Shown: one piece after another, positions 49,105-61,920 of the stretch
Layout of the letters: each line of letters opens with the position of its first letter
Numbering within the stretch: the first letter of the stretch is position 1
Source of the DNA: Avena insularis
Lineage: Eukaryota; Streptophyta; Magnoliopsida; Poales; Poaceae
Assembly: GCA_023614405.1 (NCBI GenBank)
Contig: CM042693.1
Location: forward strand, 157,434,731-157,498,730
Reading direction: 5' to 3'
DNA: 64,000 bases
Position numbers and translations under genes: made by a program
The notes under the pieces: model-generated
The model's input: only the letters and a program-made list of their open reading frames with translations
What the model was told of the DNA's origin: nothing
Databases searched by the model: none

Positions 49105-52100
49105 TTACATGGTAATATACCGAACACCCATGGCAGTTTGGTGTTGGTCATGTTTTGCCCTCGAGAGAGGTTTACTCAACGGATCCGCCACATTCAGATC
49201 TGTGTGTACTTTGCAAATCCTTATGTCACCATCTTGGACATGTTCTCGAATAGCCTGAAAACGTAGCTTGATATGCTTCAGCTTCTTGTGTGACCTTGGT
49301 TCTTGCGCATTGGCTATGGCGCCCATGTTATCACAGTAGATAGACATTGGGTCCAGCGCACTTGGAACCACACCGAGCTCTGTAATGAACTCTTTCATCC
49401 ATATAACTTCTTGTGAAGCCTCTGAAGCAGCCATGTATTCCTATTCAATTGAAGATCTCGCCACAACGCTTTGCTTTGCACTCCTCCAGCTAACTGCTGC
49501 ACCATTCAAAATAAATACGTATCCGGATTGTGATTTAGAATCATCCGGATCAGTGTTCCAACTAGCATCGGTGTAACCATTAACAACGATCTGTTCATCA
49601 CCTCCATAAGAAAGAACCATATCCTTAGTTCTTCTCAAGTACTTAAGGATGTTTTTGACCGCTGTCCAATGATCCACTCCTGGATCACTTTGATATCTGG
49701 TAGTCAAACTAACAGCATATGCAATATCGGGTCTAGTACATAGCATGGCATACATTAGAGATCCTATGGCTGAGGCATAGGGAGTCTTGCTCATCCTTTC
49801 TCTATCTTCTGCCATTACTGGACTTTGAGTTTTACTCAAGGTCGTATTGGGAAACATGGGCAAGAACCCTTTCTTGCTATCTTCCATTCCAAATCTCTTT
49901 AGAACTTTGTCCAAATATGTACTTTGTGACAATGATATTAGGCGTCTCGATCTATCTCTATAAATCTTTATGCCTAATACGTAAGCTGCTTCGCCAAGAT
50001 CTTTCATTGAAAAACTATTATTCAAATATTCCTTGACACTATTAAGAAGGTCTACATCATTCCCAATCAACAATATGTCATCTACATATAGTATTAAGAA
50101 TGCTACAGAGCTCCCACTCACTTTCTTGTAAATACAAGCTTCTCCATAAGTTTGTATAAAATCAAAACTTTTGATCACCTTATCAAAACGTTGATTCCAA
50201 CTTCGGGATGCTTGCTTCAATCCATAAATGGACCGTTGAAGTTTGCATACCTTGTTAGCATCTTTTAGGATCGACAAAACCTTTGGGTTGCATCATATAC
50301 AACTCATCATCAATGTCTCCATTGAGGAATGCTGTTTTGACATCCATCTGCCATATCTCATAATCATAATATGCAGCGATTGCTAACATAATCCTCACAG
50401 ACTTTAGCTTCGCTACTGGTGAGAAAGTCTCATCGTAGTCAACTCCTTGAATTTGTCGAAACCCTTTTGCGACAAGTCGAGCTTTATAGACAGTAACATT
50501 ACCATCAGCATCTATTTTCTTCTTGAAAATCCATTTGTTCTCGACAGCCTTTCGGCCATCCGGTAAGTCCACCAAAGTCCATACTTGGTTTTCGTACATG
50601 GATCCAATCTCGGATTTCATGGCTTCTTGCCATTTATTGGAATATGGGCTCATCATCGCTTCCTCATATGTCGCAGGGTCATCGGTGTTTTCCACCAACA
50701 TGACACTCATAACGGGATCATACCAATCGGGGAGTACGAGTTCTCGTTGACCTGCGAGGCTCTGTAGCAACTACAACCGAAGTTTCATGATCATCATCAT
50801 TAGCTTCATCTCTTATTGGTGCAGGCACCACAGGAACTTCTTCCGGTGCTGCACTACTCGCAAGTTCGAGAGAAGGTTCGACAACCTCGTTGAGTTCTAC
50901 TTTCCTTCCAGTCACTTCTTTCGAGATAAATTCTTTCTCTAGAAAGGATCCATTCTTGGCAATGAAGATTTTGCCTTCGGATCTATGATAGAAGGTATAC
51001 CCAATAGTTTCCTTTGGGTATCCTATGAAGACGCATTTTTCCGCTCTGGGTTCAAGCTTGTCCGGCTGTAACTTCTATACATAGGCTTCGCAACCCCAAA
51101 CTTTAAGGAACGACAATTTAGGTTTCTTCCCAAACCATAATTCATACGGTGTCGTTTCAACGGATTTAGATGGTGCCCTATTTAAAGTGAATGCGGTTGT
51201 TTCTAATGCATAACCCCAAAATGATAGCGGTAAATCTGTAAGTGACATCATAGAACGAACCATATCTAAGAGAGTTCGATTACGATGTTCGAACACACCA
51301 TTACGCTGTGGTGTTCCCGGCGGTGTCAATTGTGAAAGTATTCCGCATTTCTTCAAATGCTCGCCAAACTCGTAACTTAGATATTCACCTCCACGATCAG
51401 AACGTAGAAATTTAATCTACTTGTTACGTTGATTCTCCACCTCACTTTGAAATTCCTTAAACTTCTCGAAAGTGTCGGACTTATGTTTCATGAAATAGAT
51501 ATACCCATATCTACTCAAGTCATCCGTGAAGGTAAGAACATAACGATAACCACCGCGCGATGCTACACTCATTGGACCACACACATCGGTATGTATGATT
51601 TCCAATAAGTCCGTAGCTCACTCCATCATACCAGAAAATGGAGTCTTAGTTATTTTACCCATCAGACATGCTTCGCATCTTTCAAGTGATTCGAAATCAA
51701 GTGATTCAAGAAGTCCATCGGAATGGAGTTTCTTCATACGCTTCACTCCAATGTGACCAAGGCAGCGATTGCCACATATAGGTCGAGTTATCGCTCGATT
51801 TCAAACGTTTAGCTTCAATGTTATTAATATGTGTATTTCCACTATCGAGATTCAATAAGAATAGACCATCTATCAAAGGTGCATGTGCATAAAACATATT
51901 ACTCATATAAATCGAACAACCATTATTCTCGGACTTAAACAAGTAACCGTCGCGCAATAAACAAGATCCCGATATAATGTTCATGCTTAACGCAGGCACC
52001 AAATAACAATTATTTAAGTATAAAACTAATCCCGATGGTAGATGAAGAGGTAGCGTGCCGACCGCGATCACATCAACCTTTGATCCGTTTTCCACGCGCA

Positions 52101-53074
52101 TCGTCACCTCGTTCTTCGCTAGCTTCCGTTTATTCTGCAGCACCTGTTTCGAGTTACAAATATGAGCAACCGAACCAGTATCAAATACCCAGGCACTACT
52201 ACGAGTAATAGTGAGATACACATCAATAACATGTATATCGGATATACCTTTCTTCTTGATGTTGTCGTTCTTCAAATCCGCCAAGTACTTTGGGCAATTC
52301 CGCTTCCAGTGACCTTCTACCTTGTAGTAAAAGCACTCTGTATCAGGCTTAGGTCCAGCCTTGGTCTTCTTCATCGGTGCGGTAACTTTCTTACCACCCT
52401 TCTTGAAGTGTCCCTTTTGCTTAGACTTGCCTTTCTTGAATTTGGTGGTCTTATTGACCATCAACACTTGGTGCTCTTTCTTGATCTCCACTTCTACAGA
52501 TTTTAACATGGAGAAGAGTTCTGGCAACTACTTGTTCATGCTTTGCATATTGAGTTCATCACAAAGTTCTTGTAACATGGTGGTAGTGATTGGAGGACAC
52601 GGTAAATCCCCAAAGCATTAGGAATCACTATACCCAAGCTTTGGAGTTTGTTTGCGTGCCCAGACATCTTAAGCACATGCTCATGAGACTGCCCTCTTCC
52701 ATCTTGCAGTTAAAGAACTTTTCAGAAGCCTCATAGCTCTCAACTGCCGCGTGAGTCTCAAAAATCAATTTGAGTTCACGGACAATATCATGTGGGTCTG
52801 AATTCTCAAACCTTTTACAGCTCGATTCCAAACCATACAAGATAGCACACTGAACTGTGGAGTACTGATTCTTCCGAGCGAGGTAAACGTTCTTTAGTTC
52901 ATCGGTAGCATCAGCTGCAGGCGGGTCACCCAGCGGTGCATCCATCACATAGGTCAAATTACCAGCATTGAGGACAATCCTCAAATTGCGGAACCAATCC
53001 GCGAAGTTGCTTCCATTGTTTTTCAACTTTTCTTTCTCTAGGAACGCATTAAAATTGATGGTAGGGGCCGCCAT
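49105..53074 (-). pseudogene. Decayed copia Gag-Pol polyprotein
   Basis: Read on the minus strand from ATG at 53074. The BARE/Angela-type gag N-terminus (APTINFNAFLEKEK) runs to about 52628. A new frame (52527-51706) holds a zinc knuckle whose second Cys is Tyr (CFYYKVEGHWKRNC), a protease with DTGSVAHICNS and the pre-integrase region. The integrase pieces are at 51605-51417 and 51356-51075. RT runs from 50770 and has YVDDILLIGN near 50100. RNase H includes TDASWNTD and ends with ADPLSKPL. Breaks include several frameshifts and stops near 52620, 51700, 51415 and 50250, and a TAG at 49438-49440 within RNase H. It cannot encode an intact polyprotein. Confidence 0.93.
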
Positions 53075-54205
53075 TGATCTACAACATATTTGCAATAGTT
53101 TAGACTAAGTTTATGACAAATTGAGTTCTAATTAATAGTTAAATTAATCTAGGTGAACTCCCACTCAAAACAATATCCCTCACATTGTTTTAGTGATCAC
53201 ACGAACCAAATCCACCACATCAAAACCAATCATCACGAGAGTTGATGTTGCTTCAATGGCGAACAATCTACATGTTCATCATATCTACTATATGATTCAT
53301 GCTTTACCTTTCGGTGATCTGTGTTCCGAGACCATGTCTGTACATGCTAGGCTCGTCAAGATCAAACCTTAACTTCTGCATGAGCAAATCTGGCTTGCTC
53401 ACGTTGTATACACTTGCAGAATCTAACACACCCGATCATCACGTGGTGCTTCGAAACAACAAGCTTTAGCAACGGTGCTTACTAAGGATGAACACTTTAG
53501 AACTTGAAATTCATGTGCATGAGGGATCATCTTATAATGCTACCGTTGTTAACTAAGCAATACAAGATGCATAAAGGATTAACATCACATGCAATTCATA
53601 ATATGTGATATGATATGGCCTTTCTTCTTTGTGCTTCCGATCTCCATCTTCAAGCACGAACATGATCTCCATCATCACCGGCATTGCATCAAGGTCAATG
53701 ACGCTGCTCCATGGTTGTCGTCCACCGGCTTCAACTATTACAACTACTTTGAATAGACACGCGGGTCTTAACATAAATTAAAGACAACCATATGGGTCCT
53801 GCCGGTTGCCAACTTACAATAAGGAACATTGCATACATCAAATATAATCACAATCATGGCCATATCACATCACAGCACACCCCTGCAAAACAAAGTTAGA
53901 CGCCTCTAATTTCTTTGCATATTTTAAGTGGTTTGGGGCTTTGAATAAGTGTCGATCTAACTTACGAACAAGAACCACAACGTTGATGTTTGAACTATCA
54001 AGTGCCCGTTGTAAAATGGATCTATACTATAATGGGAGAGACAGACACCCGCAAAGCCACTTATGCATTACAAGTTGCATGTTGAGCGTGGAGCAAGTCT
54101 CATGAACGATGTCATGTAAGGTTATCCCGGGCCGCTTCATCCCATCATACCGCAAGATGCAAAGTACACAAGAAGCAATTGATAATAAAAGCACCACCGC
54201 TCACT
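53075..54205 (-). other. Copia untranslated leader between 5' LTR and gag
   Basis: Internal leader sequence of the copia with no ORF of interest. It should begin with a PBS, but it joins the LTR directly at about 54200-54206 with none. The PBS and the last ~260 bp of the 5' LTR are missing. Confidence 0.75.
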
Positions 54206-55861
54206 TGTTCCAGCAGGAAGCGGAGGTTGTAGCACTCTCCTCGCGATTCCGGCAGCACGACGGCGTGGTACCGGAAGTAGAGGGGAGATCTCGCAGGGCT
54301 TCGCCTTAAGCCGGAGCGAGTATGGTGGACTATGAGAGAGCCTCGGTGATCTAGGGTTTAGACACACCAAGTAGAAGGGGCTAGGCCGGCGGCTAGGGAA
54401 ACTAGAAGCCCCAACTCAGCGGCTTGGGAGAAACCCTAGGGCGGCGGCGGCTATGGTGGGCGGCGGCTAGGGTTAGGGTTTAGAGGGGCAAGGTGTAGTC
54501 TTGGAGGGGCAGCCCTGCCCCTCCTTATATAGGTGGAGGGGGCGCGCCAAGGGGAGGGGAGTCCCTCCACAACTCGGCTTCCAAGGCCGGCGGTGGAGGG
54601 AGAGGGACTTCCTCCCCAAGTAGGTTTCCTACTCTCCCTCCACCAAACAAAATAGCCGTTTGACTTTTCGAATTGGCGTTTGACTTTTCAAACTAGGATT
54701 TGATTTAACCCTTTATTTTGTTCAGCGATGACACCTAGTACATGATGCAACCATTCCAACTTGTTATGACACATTCATGTACCCTTCCTCTCCGGAGTGC
54801 CGGACCTTCCGGAACCTTCTAGAACATTCCCGATGAAAACACCGAAACCATTCTCCAACCCCAAAACAGGACTTTCCTTATATGAATCTTCTTCTCCGGA
54901 CCATTCCGGATCTCCTCGTGATATCCCGGATCCCATCCGAGACTCCGAACAACATTCGGTCTCTTACTCATCATTCCATAACTACTCAACAACATCAAAT
55001 CCTTAAGTGTGTCTCCCTACGGTTCGTGAATTATGCGAACATGATCGAGACACTTCTCCGATCAATAACCAATAGATGAATCTGGAAATTCATATGGTTC
55101 CCACATATTTCTACGATTACTTTGCGATGGAATGAACCACTTACATATGATACCAATTTCCCTTTGTTTCACGATAGTTTACTTATCTGAGGTTTTGATC
55201 GTCGGTATCTCTGCATACCTAGTTCAACCTCGTTACTGATAAGTACTCTTTTCTCGTTCCCGTGATATGTGATCCCTTATGAGCTAGTCACATGCTTGCA
55301 AGCCAATTGGATGACATTCCACCGAGAGGGCCTAGAGTATATCTATCCGTCATATGGATGGACAAATCCCACTCTTGATCCATGTGTCTCAACCAATACT
55401 TTCCGAACACTCAATGCCACCTTTATAGCCACCCAGTTACGGTGTGGTGTTTGATGTCATCAAAGCATCCTTCCGGTGATGGTGATAAGCATGATCTCAT
55501 GGTCGAAGGAATTAGGTTACTATGTATCAGAAAGAATATAGCAATTGAACTATTAAAATGACTTGATCTTTATGCTACGCTTATCTATAGGAGTATGTCC
55601 ATCATATCATTCTCCTAACGATATGATCTTGTTGCTAATAACATCTCAATGTTCATGATAGTGAAACCACAATCATTTATTAACCAACAAGCTAGTATTA
55701 TGAAGAGGCTTTACCAGGGACTTCAATTTAAGTTTACAAATCACACAAGTATCAATGTTTCCTTGTTAATACTATTATAGCATGAATGTAAACATTTATC
55801 ATAAACACAAAGATATAATAATAACTATATTTATTATTTCCTCTAGGGCATATCTCCAACA
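54206..55861 (-). repeat. Copia 5' LTR, truncated at its inner end (~1,656 bp)
   Basis: Starts at 55861 on the minus strand with TGTTGGAGATATGCC and is close to 47403-49070. The counterpart of 33282-33537 is absent. The deletion junction lies near the shared sequence CTTGTTCCAGCAGG. Confidence 0.9.
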
Positions 55862-55866
55862 GGGAG

Positions 55867-58800
55867 GACTGCGGATCGAGAGAGGAAACATTCTAGGGGG
55901 GTATCCGCAAACATCACATCATCGTCTTCGTCGCCTACTAGAAGAAGCTCGCTGGCCGGAGCTCCGCCATCGATCAACCGCCGTGCTCTGATGCGTGCCG
56001 CCTCTCCTGGAGGAGGGGATAAGAACGCCAGGACGCCGTCTGCTCGTCCTCATCCACTCTCTCTTCCTCTGAGTCTCTCTCTATTTCTTCCTTAGAGCCG
56101 AAACCCTAGCTAGCCTCGCCGTCGTTCCGCACCTCCCCACTCTCTTCCAAGTAGCCATGGAGATGCCCCGTTCTCCGTAGATCCTCTGGGTGGAGTCTTG
56201 CATCAAGGGGAGCACTAGAGTGGGCGAGTTTTGCCGTTCCATTCTTCGGTAGTTTGTCAGAATCCTCGTCGGAGAGCTCATCTCCGACCAAACCAGTCTT
56301 CGCCGACACCACCACTGCAACCAGGGTGAGTCACTGATGCTCAAGCATCATTTTTTTGTACCTATCACGCTCCCTAGCGTGCTCGCGTCGTAGCACCCGA
56401 CACCGCCGTCGTTGTTCGCGGTCGTTGCCCAACTTCCGACGACCATTAACTAGCGGCCCCGCCACTGTTAGGTTCCCCGTCGTGCCCTCTTTTCGATAAG
56501 CATAACCACTGCCCCGTGCGCGCACCAAATCACAAGATCAACCATCGATCTGAGAGGATCAGCTCTGGTGACGTTATGCTCGCATCATCCCATGCCTAGT
56601 CAGCCAGTTTGACTTAGTCTTTGCACGCAGGCTAATAACTTAGCCATAGGCCCACCAGTCAGTGACTTTTTCTAGGTTTAGCTTGGTGTAAAAAGTATTT
56701 CCTGTTTGAAAATTCAATAAAACAATATACATTCAAACACAAATAAATTCCAGAAATTTAATGAAATGATTAAACCTTAGAAATTTAATAATTTTTGTTT
56801 TATCATTCAGAAAAATATGTTTAATATATGAAAATTTTCAGAAAAATAAAATCTACAACTTAAAACTATTAATAAACATTATTATAATATTTATTATTTG
56901 ATAAAGATTTTATAAGTAATAAAACTTTGATAACTCATATTTTAATAATGGTAAATGATAAAAATATAAATAAAATACCAAAAATCTTAGAAAAATAAGA
57001 ACTATAATTTAAAACTATAATAATGCATTATTATTTCACTTAATTAAATATTTATTATTTATTAAGCATTTATAACGTAATAAATCTTATAAAAATCATA
57101 TATTATTATTTATAAATCACAAAAATAAATGTAATATACCAAAATAGTCACAAAAATAATACCTACATGTTAAAAATATAATATCCCACTTTTGTGGTAA
57201 ATAAAAAATTAAACACTTTAACAATTTGAATTTAAACCTATTTCCTTAGTTAATAATTCATATAAGGGTAAATAAAAATTGCTAATGTTTCTAAAATTAG
57301 TAAATTGAGCCCAATAAATAGTATTAGTCTTAAATATTTATATTATAAAGTCAAAATGGTTCAACACATTTTAAACACAATTTTATTGAATTATCCTTCA
57401 ACCATAAGTGTAGATTATTTTATAAAAAGATCCTTATCCAATATAAAATCTCCAAGAATAATTTGTAGTAAAATAAAACCTATTTCTTTACTTTAACCAC
57501 AAGTTTATCAACATACCAAAACACTATAGTGAACTCATAAGCAGTTAAGTAACATTACTCCATTGTTTACAAACTATAACCACTCATCTATAAAAAGATA
57601 AAAGTTTCTATCCCTTTATAAAATTAAGAAACCACTACTCAAATAGAAGTAATACCATTCTTAAATAACTTTAAGGAAACATTATGAAGTGAACAAAGTA
57701 TAAATATAATAAGCATTACACCTAAAGTCCATCTATATTTTAAAGTTAACTTCAGTCTACAAAACTTTAAGTATTATACTAAAGATATGGCTATGAGTTT
57801 TATAGTTAACTTTGGTCTGTTATAATTAAGTTATAAAGCATCTCAAACCCAAATTGTTCCAGTAAGCACAAACAACATCGACCACCTCTGATTAACCACA
57901 AGGATTGTTTAAACCCTAATAAAGAAATCTTTTCTTCAAAAGTTCTTCATTTTGCCACTTAAGTCAACGGATGACAATTAACCGTAATCACATTACATTA
58001 TACTTTACTTGTATAACTTAGAATTATTAACACTTAAGTTACTTATAGATGTCAATACTTGTAAAGTAAGATTTTGAGATAAGGTAATTCTTATATAAGT
58101 AGTCTTTGAGTAGCATTCTACTTTCGTATATCTTATTGTTGTATACCATTATAATTACATGTTGTTTCACACACACTCACAAGCCTTAATAAGAAGCACG
58201 AGAATTAAAATTATCTAAAAGGACAACACATTCTAAAAAAACCAATTCCAGTTTCCAAACTCTAGATCAACGTTATTCCCGGGATTCACGTTTATAAAGT
58301 GTATTACATTACTTATGCATAAAAGCATCTTGTTTATTTAAACATTAGTCCTTACTGTACCAATGATGCTGATTTCAGATATTGGATCTTTTATATTGTC
58401 TTGAAGACCGTGAGTGCATAATCTTGCAATCACAAAAGACAAGTTCACACTTGCTCATGTCCTTTAATTATTTTCAATAAAGTATTTTGTAAATCCAGTG
58501 TTTTCATCACCTGCATTTGAAAAAGGTTAGAAAACACTATTTTCATAATAATATGATTATAGGTTATTTACCATGAGGTAATAACCTACTATGAAAGTTC
58601 TGGTGGTAAAGGAACATAGTATCTAGGACCTAACAACAAATGTCGCCAGTGATTCTTGCGCCGTATATTACGCGTTAACCATGAGATTTGGAATGGGACA
58701 GAGAAGTCAGCTGTATCCTTTTTCTCTCGTATGGAGGCAAGACGACCTTAATGTGACGTTGTGATTCCTTGTGCGGATGCAACATATGGGTGGGCACCCT

Positions 58801-59857
58801 TACGCCCCACACTTTTGGTGTCTAGATTATCTATGAATGGTTTTTAGTGGTATAGTCCATTTAATATGGTACTTGCCAGAGCAGCACCAGGTCATAGTCT
58901 TCGGAAACTCATCAGAGTTTTAGCCTACCCGAAAGGGGGCTTAACAGAAGTGAGCCGGCCCCGAAGGATCGTGTAGACATATGAGGTCGCAGAGAGGGCA
59001 GTAATTGGCTTGGATCTTAGACTGGGCCCCATACCAAGGAAGTATGGACAAGGTCATGACTTGATTTTGCAATAAGGCTAAGGTCTCTCATGGATAAAGT
59101 AACGCAGCTCTGCAGAGTGTACGAACTGTAACTTGTTACTCCCTGTTCCGAGAAGAAGCTGCGAATGCGGAGGAAAAGGAACTCCATGAAAGTTCTGGTA
59201 AACCCGTGAAGGCTGACGGCCATAGATTTTCAGAATAAAAGTAACCTTTGAAGAAATGTTTACAAAAAACTTGCATTGCCTACGACCTATGGTCTGTGGT
59301 TGTAGTTATAGTGCATCAAACACTCTTTTTAGTGAACTTGCTGAGTACGCTCGTACTCAACGTATCTTCTTAACCCTTGCTAGATTCTGAAGCCATTAAG
59401 ACGACATCTACATCCAGTTATGCCCCAGGAATCTTCATCAAAAGATAAAACTCTTCGAGGAAGACAAGGAAGTCAACATATACATCAACTCAAATGAAGA
59501 CGAAGTTACTGATTAGATAGGACTATAATCTCTAGCCAAAGAACCTATTTCTGTAGTATATTGCAATAGCAGCAATGCCAACCCCTTAGTTAAAATAATA
59601 GTCTTAATAGTATAATAGTTTTTGAGTTGTTTATCTTTGATTCTTCTTTGTAAGAAGTTCTTTCTCTCTCTTTAACCTAGATTGTTCTTTGGATCTTATG
59701 TAAATAGTTGAGTTGTAACCTTTAGCCATGTTTTGGACCCGTTGTGTTTCTGTTGTACCACTCCAAGGGATGTAATACTAGTGAACAGGTGTTTCATTGG
59801 TGTTATGTCAATGACTATAATGTACTACATCATGCAGTGATTTGCTGGGTCACCGCA
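55867..59857 (+). repeat. Distal part of the solo LARD LTR
   Basis: Continuation of 31006-33281 after the copia: a GC-rich block (55867-56640), a long AT-rich stretch (56700-58250), then the LTR end GGGTCACCGCA. It is the reverse complement of the region around 19539-23300 in copy C. No gene is seen. Confidence 0.9.
59108..59358 (+). promoter_or_regulatory. Paired palindrome module in solo LARD LTR
   Basis: CTCTGCAGAG (59108-59117) and GAGTACGCTCGTACTC (59343-59358), 226 bp apart. Copy C has the same spacing with changed sequence but preserved palindromes. Confidence 0.55.
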
Positions 59858-61340
59858 TATGGCATACTTGTCAACAATCCGACAACAATGTCCCTCGTCA
59901 GGGTTCGGCTATGCTCTGTCGAAGTGGAGTGGCACCGGTGGGCCAACAAAGCCATGACGGAGTGACGGACCAATGGAAACGACCGCGAGGACGGAGCTTC
60001 TATGCAGGATTACCTTTTAGTTTATCTAATATCTTGTAATGTGTTTTTAATTTTAATCAAAACTATCAATTTGTCATTGACATGCGGACCCGGTCGACAA
60101 GACGAGTCATGGACATAGAGACGGACGCTGTCCACTACACCACAAATTCAGCCGAAATTTGAGACGGAATGCGTCGAAACGGACCAGTACCAGGAGCGCG
60201 CTCCGTTTGCATCGTCCAGTTTATCCATGCCCTCTGTCTTGATCGGACATGATTGGACGGACGGCCCCTTTGTAGGTGCCGTTCGGTTGCCCTTAGAAAA
60301 GCAAGTAGCACAAACAATTCAACATATATAAATTCCTATTAAAATGTTTTCCCATAGAATCAAATTCTCGGTTCAGTCATCAATTTTATTTTCTTTGGGA
60401 ACACAGTTCTAATTCGCTTGAAGCATGTATAATCGTGACACTTGAAATATTTTTATTTGGATGGATACCCTTCTCTGTTTCATTAGATCGCAGTTATATC
60501 AAGCCTATCGTGATCATTTTTTATGCTTTGTGAAACAAAATATATTAATGCATAAGACAAAGACTATTAAATCAAAAGAAATTCCATTATTTTTATTTTT
60601 TAGGTCTTTTTTACTGTTGTTGATGATTATTAATAAATTCGTGAAATTTCGCAAAGAAAAAGAGAAAAAATTGTGTGATGAAAACAAAACAAGTTTTTGT
60701 GGTGGAAGAAAATTTTGGTTGGAAGCAAATTTGTACTACTCTGGTAAGAAGATAGACATCCCGTGGAAGCAAACCGCACCAATTTTTTTTTGCTCTTGCA
60801 GCCCCCATCACCACCGCCCCCACCTCCCTCCCAGCCATCATCGGTAGCGGCATGCCCCCGCCTCTCCCCTCTCTTGGTGGCGCGCACAGAGCCCTCTATC
60901 GGCGGGAGGTGCGGCTCTGGTGTCTAGGGTCGGTCACAGCCGGAGGTTATGAAGCGGCTATGTCGGCGATGCAGCGGCGACACGTAGGATTGCGCCTAGG
61001 CGCCTCGTCTACCCTAGATCTAGGCTGCAAGGTTGCAGCGGGCCGTCCTGCTGTGACGACGGCGGTGCGTCCTGAGATGGCACCGATGATAAGATCAAAG
61101 AGGGAACGATTGTAACGGTGACCAGTCCGTTTGATCATGGCGGCAAGCTTTACAGGCACGGTCGGACCCTCTTGGGACTGGTGTGCCTTGGTGGACGCTT
61201 TAAGATCCTACTGGGCCAGACTAGACCCATCTGAGACTGGTGTGTCCTGCTGTCGTGTCCGATCGACAACCCCATCGGGGGTGGAGGTTGTTTCCTCCCA
61301 CCGGTAGGCCTATGCAACGGTTTCACGGTTTGTACGGTTT
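59858..61340. other. Right flank with TSD TATGG; no gene seen
   Basis: 59858-59862 is the second TATGG. What follows is unassigned: GC-rich pieces at about 59880-60280 and 60800-61330 around an AT-rich stretch. A 128-codon plus-strand frame at 60461-60847 is mostly Lys/Phe-rich low-complexity translation and not convincing. A captured or decayed transposon is possible. Confidence 0.4.
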
Positions 61341-61434
61341 GGATTAGTTCATTTTCTTTACACTAGCTCGGGATTGAGAAATGGATTTGCCAAAGCAAAT
61401 GAACTAACCAAGCATCAACCGGTTTGTACGGTTT
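61327..61434. repeat. Small repeat: duplicated GGTTTGTACGGTTT around an inverted repeat
   Basis: GGTTTGTACGGTTT occurs at about 61328 and 61421. Between the copies, GGATTAGTTCATTT and AAATGAACTAACC form an imperfect inverted pair (about 61341-61412). It could be a short foldback element or MITE remnant; too short and imperfect to classify. Confidence 0.4.
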
Positions 61435-61440
61435 CATAGT

Positions 61441-61920
61441 TTGTATTTTTGCACAGGCCTACCAACGGGCCATGGTACTCATGGCCCCGATTTGAATTAC
61501 ATTCGCATCCGTAATGCAGGCCTACTGACAGTTTCTCCGAAAAGACAACAATGGCGACTTCGTGACCGTAGTGGCGCATGTTGGTGGACGGCGAATTTGG
61601 TTGTGTCCAGCCTTCGACCTTGCGGGGAGCATGTGCATCAGATTGTTCGGGGGTTATGGATTGGGTTTTCTCGGGAGAAATCATTTTCGGCTCGACCGAC
61701 ACCGACATGGTGTTGCCTTCGGATGACACCACCCATCTTGGATATGGTGCTGATGTTGGGGATGATGAATATGGTGATGGAGATGCCTCCCCCTACGCCA
61801 ATGAGAAGTGGTGATGACAATGGCTTCTATTTTTCCCTCTCTGGAGGCTTCGGAGCAGTAGAATCTGCCCTCTCCCGGAGTAGGAGAAGATTTTGGCCTC
61901 TGTATTCGCCTTTGTAAATT
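61441..61920 (+). other. Unrecognised open stretch, possible gene or transposon remnant
   Basis: Two overlapping plus-strand frames (61441-61917 and 61578-61814) are open in moderately GC-rich DNA. The second encodes an Asp/Gly-rich end (GDDEYGDGDASPY). No family is recognised and neither frame has supporting splice or promoter context. Which frame, if any, was ever used cannot be decided. Confidence 0.2.

Larger units (their letters stand above)
33282..55861 (-). mobile_element. Ty1/copia element of BARE/Angela/WIS type, with nested chromovirus
   Basis: The minus-strand LTR start is TGTTGGAGATATGCCCTAGA at 55861 and again at 49070. The 3' LTR ends at 33282 with CCCCTACA. The TSD is GGGAG (33277-33281 and 55862-55866). 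The domain order protease, integrase, RT, RNase H is copia type. Element 2 interrupts its 3' LTR. The 5' LTR has lost its inner end and the PBS. Without element 2 the copia spans about 8.7 kb. Confidence 0.94.
31006..59857 (+). mobile_element. Solo LTR of the LARD-like family, split by nested insertions
   Basis: The LTR is 31006-33281 plus 55867-59857, about 6,267 bp, in the opposite orientation to copies A-C. It begins TGTAACATTCC and ends GGGTCACCGCA. It is flanked by TATGG on both sides, with neither a PBS after the right end nor a PPT before the left end, so it is a solo LTR formed by LTR-LTR recombination. The gap is a copia element (33282-55861) that itself contains chromovirus element 2. 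The GC-rich block sits at 55867-56640, as in copy C. No conserved coding frame. Confidence 0.93.

Noticed and set aside
60461..60847. 128-codon frame as a host gene
   Set aside because: Low-complexity Lys/Phe-rich translation of AT-rich DNA, with no domain, codon pattern or gene signals.
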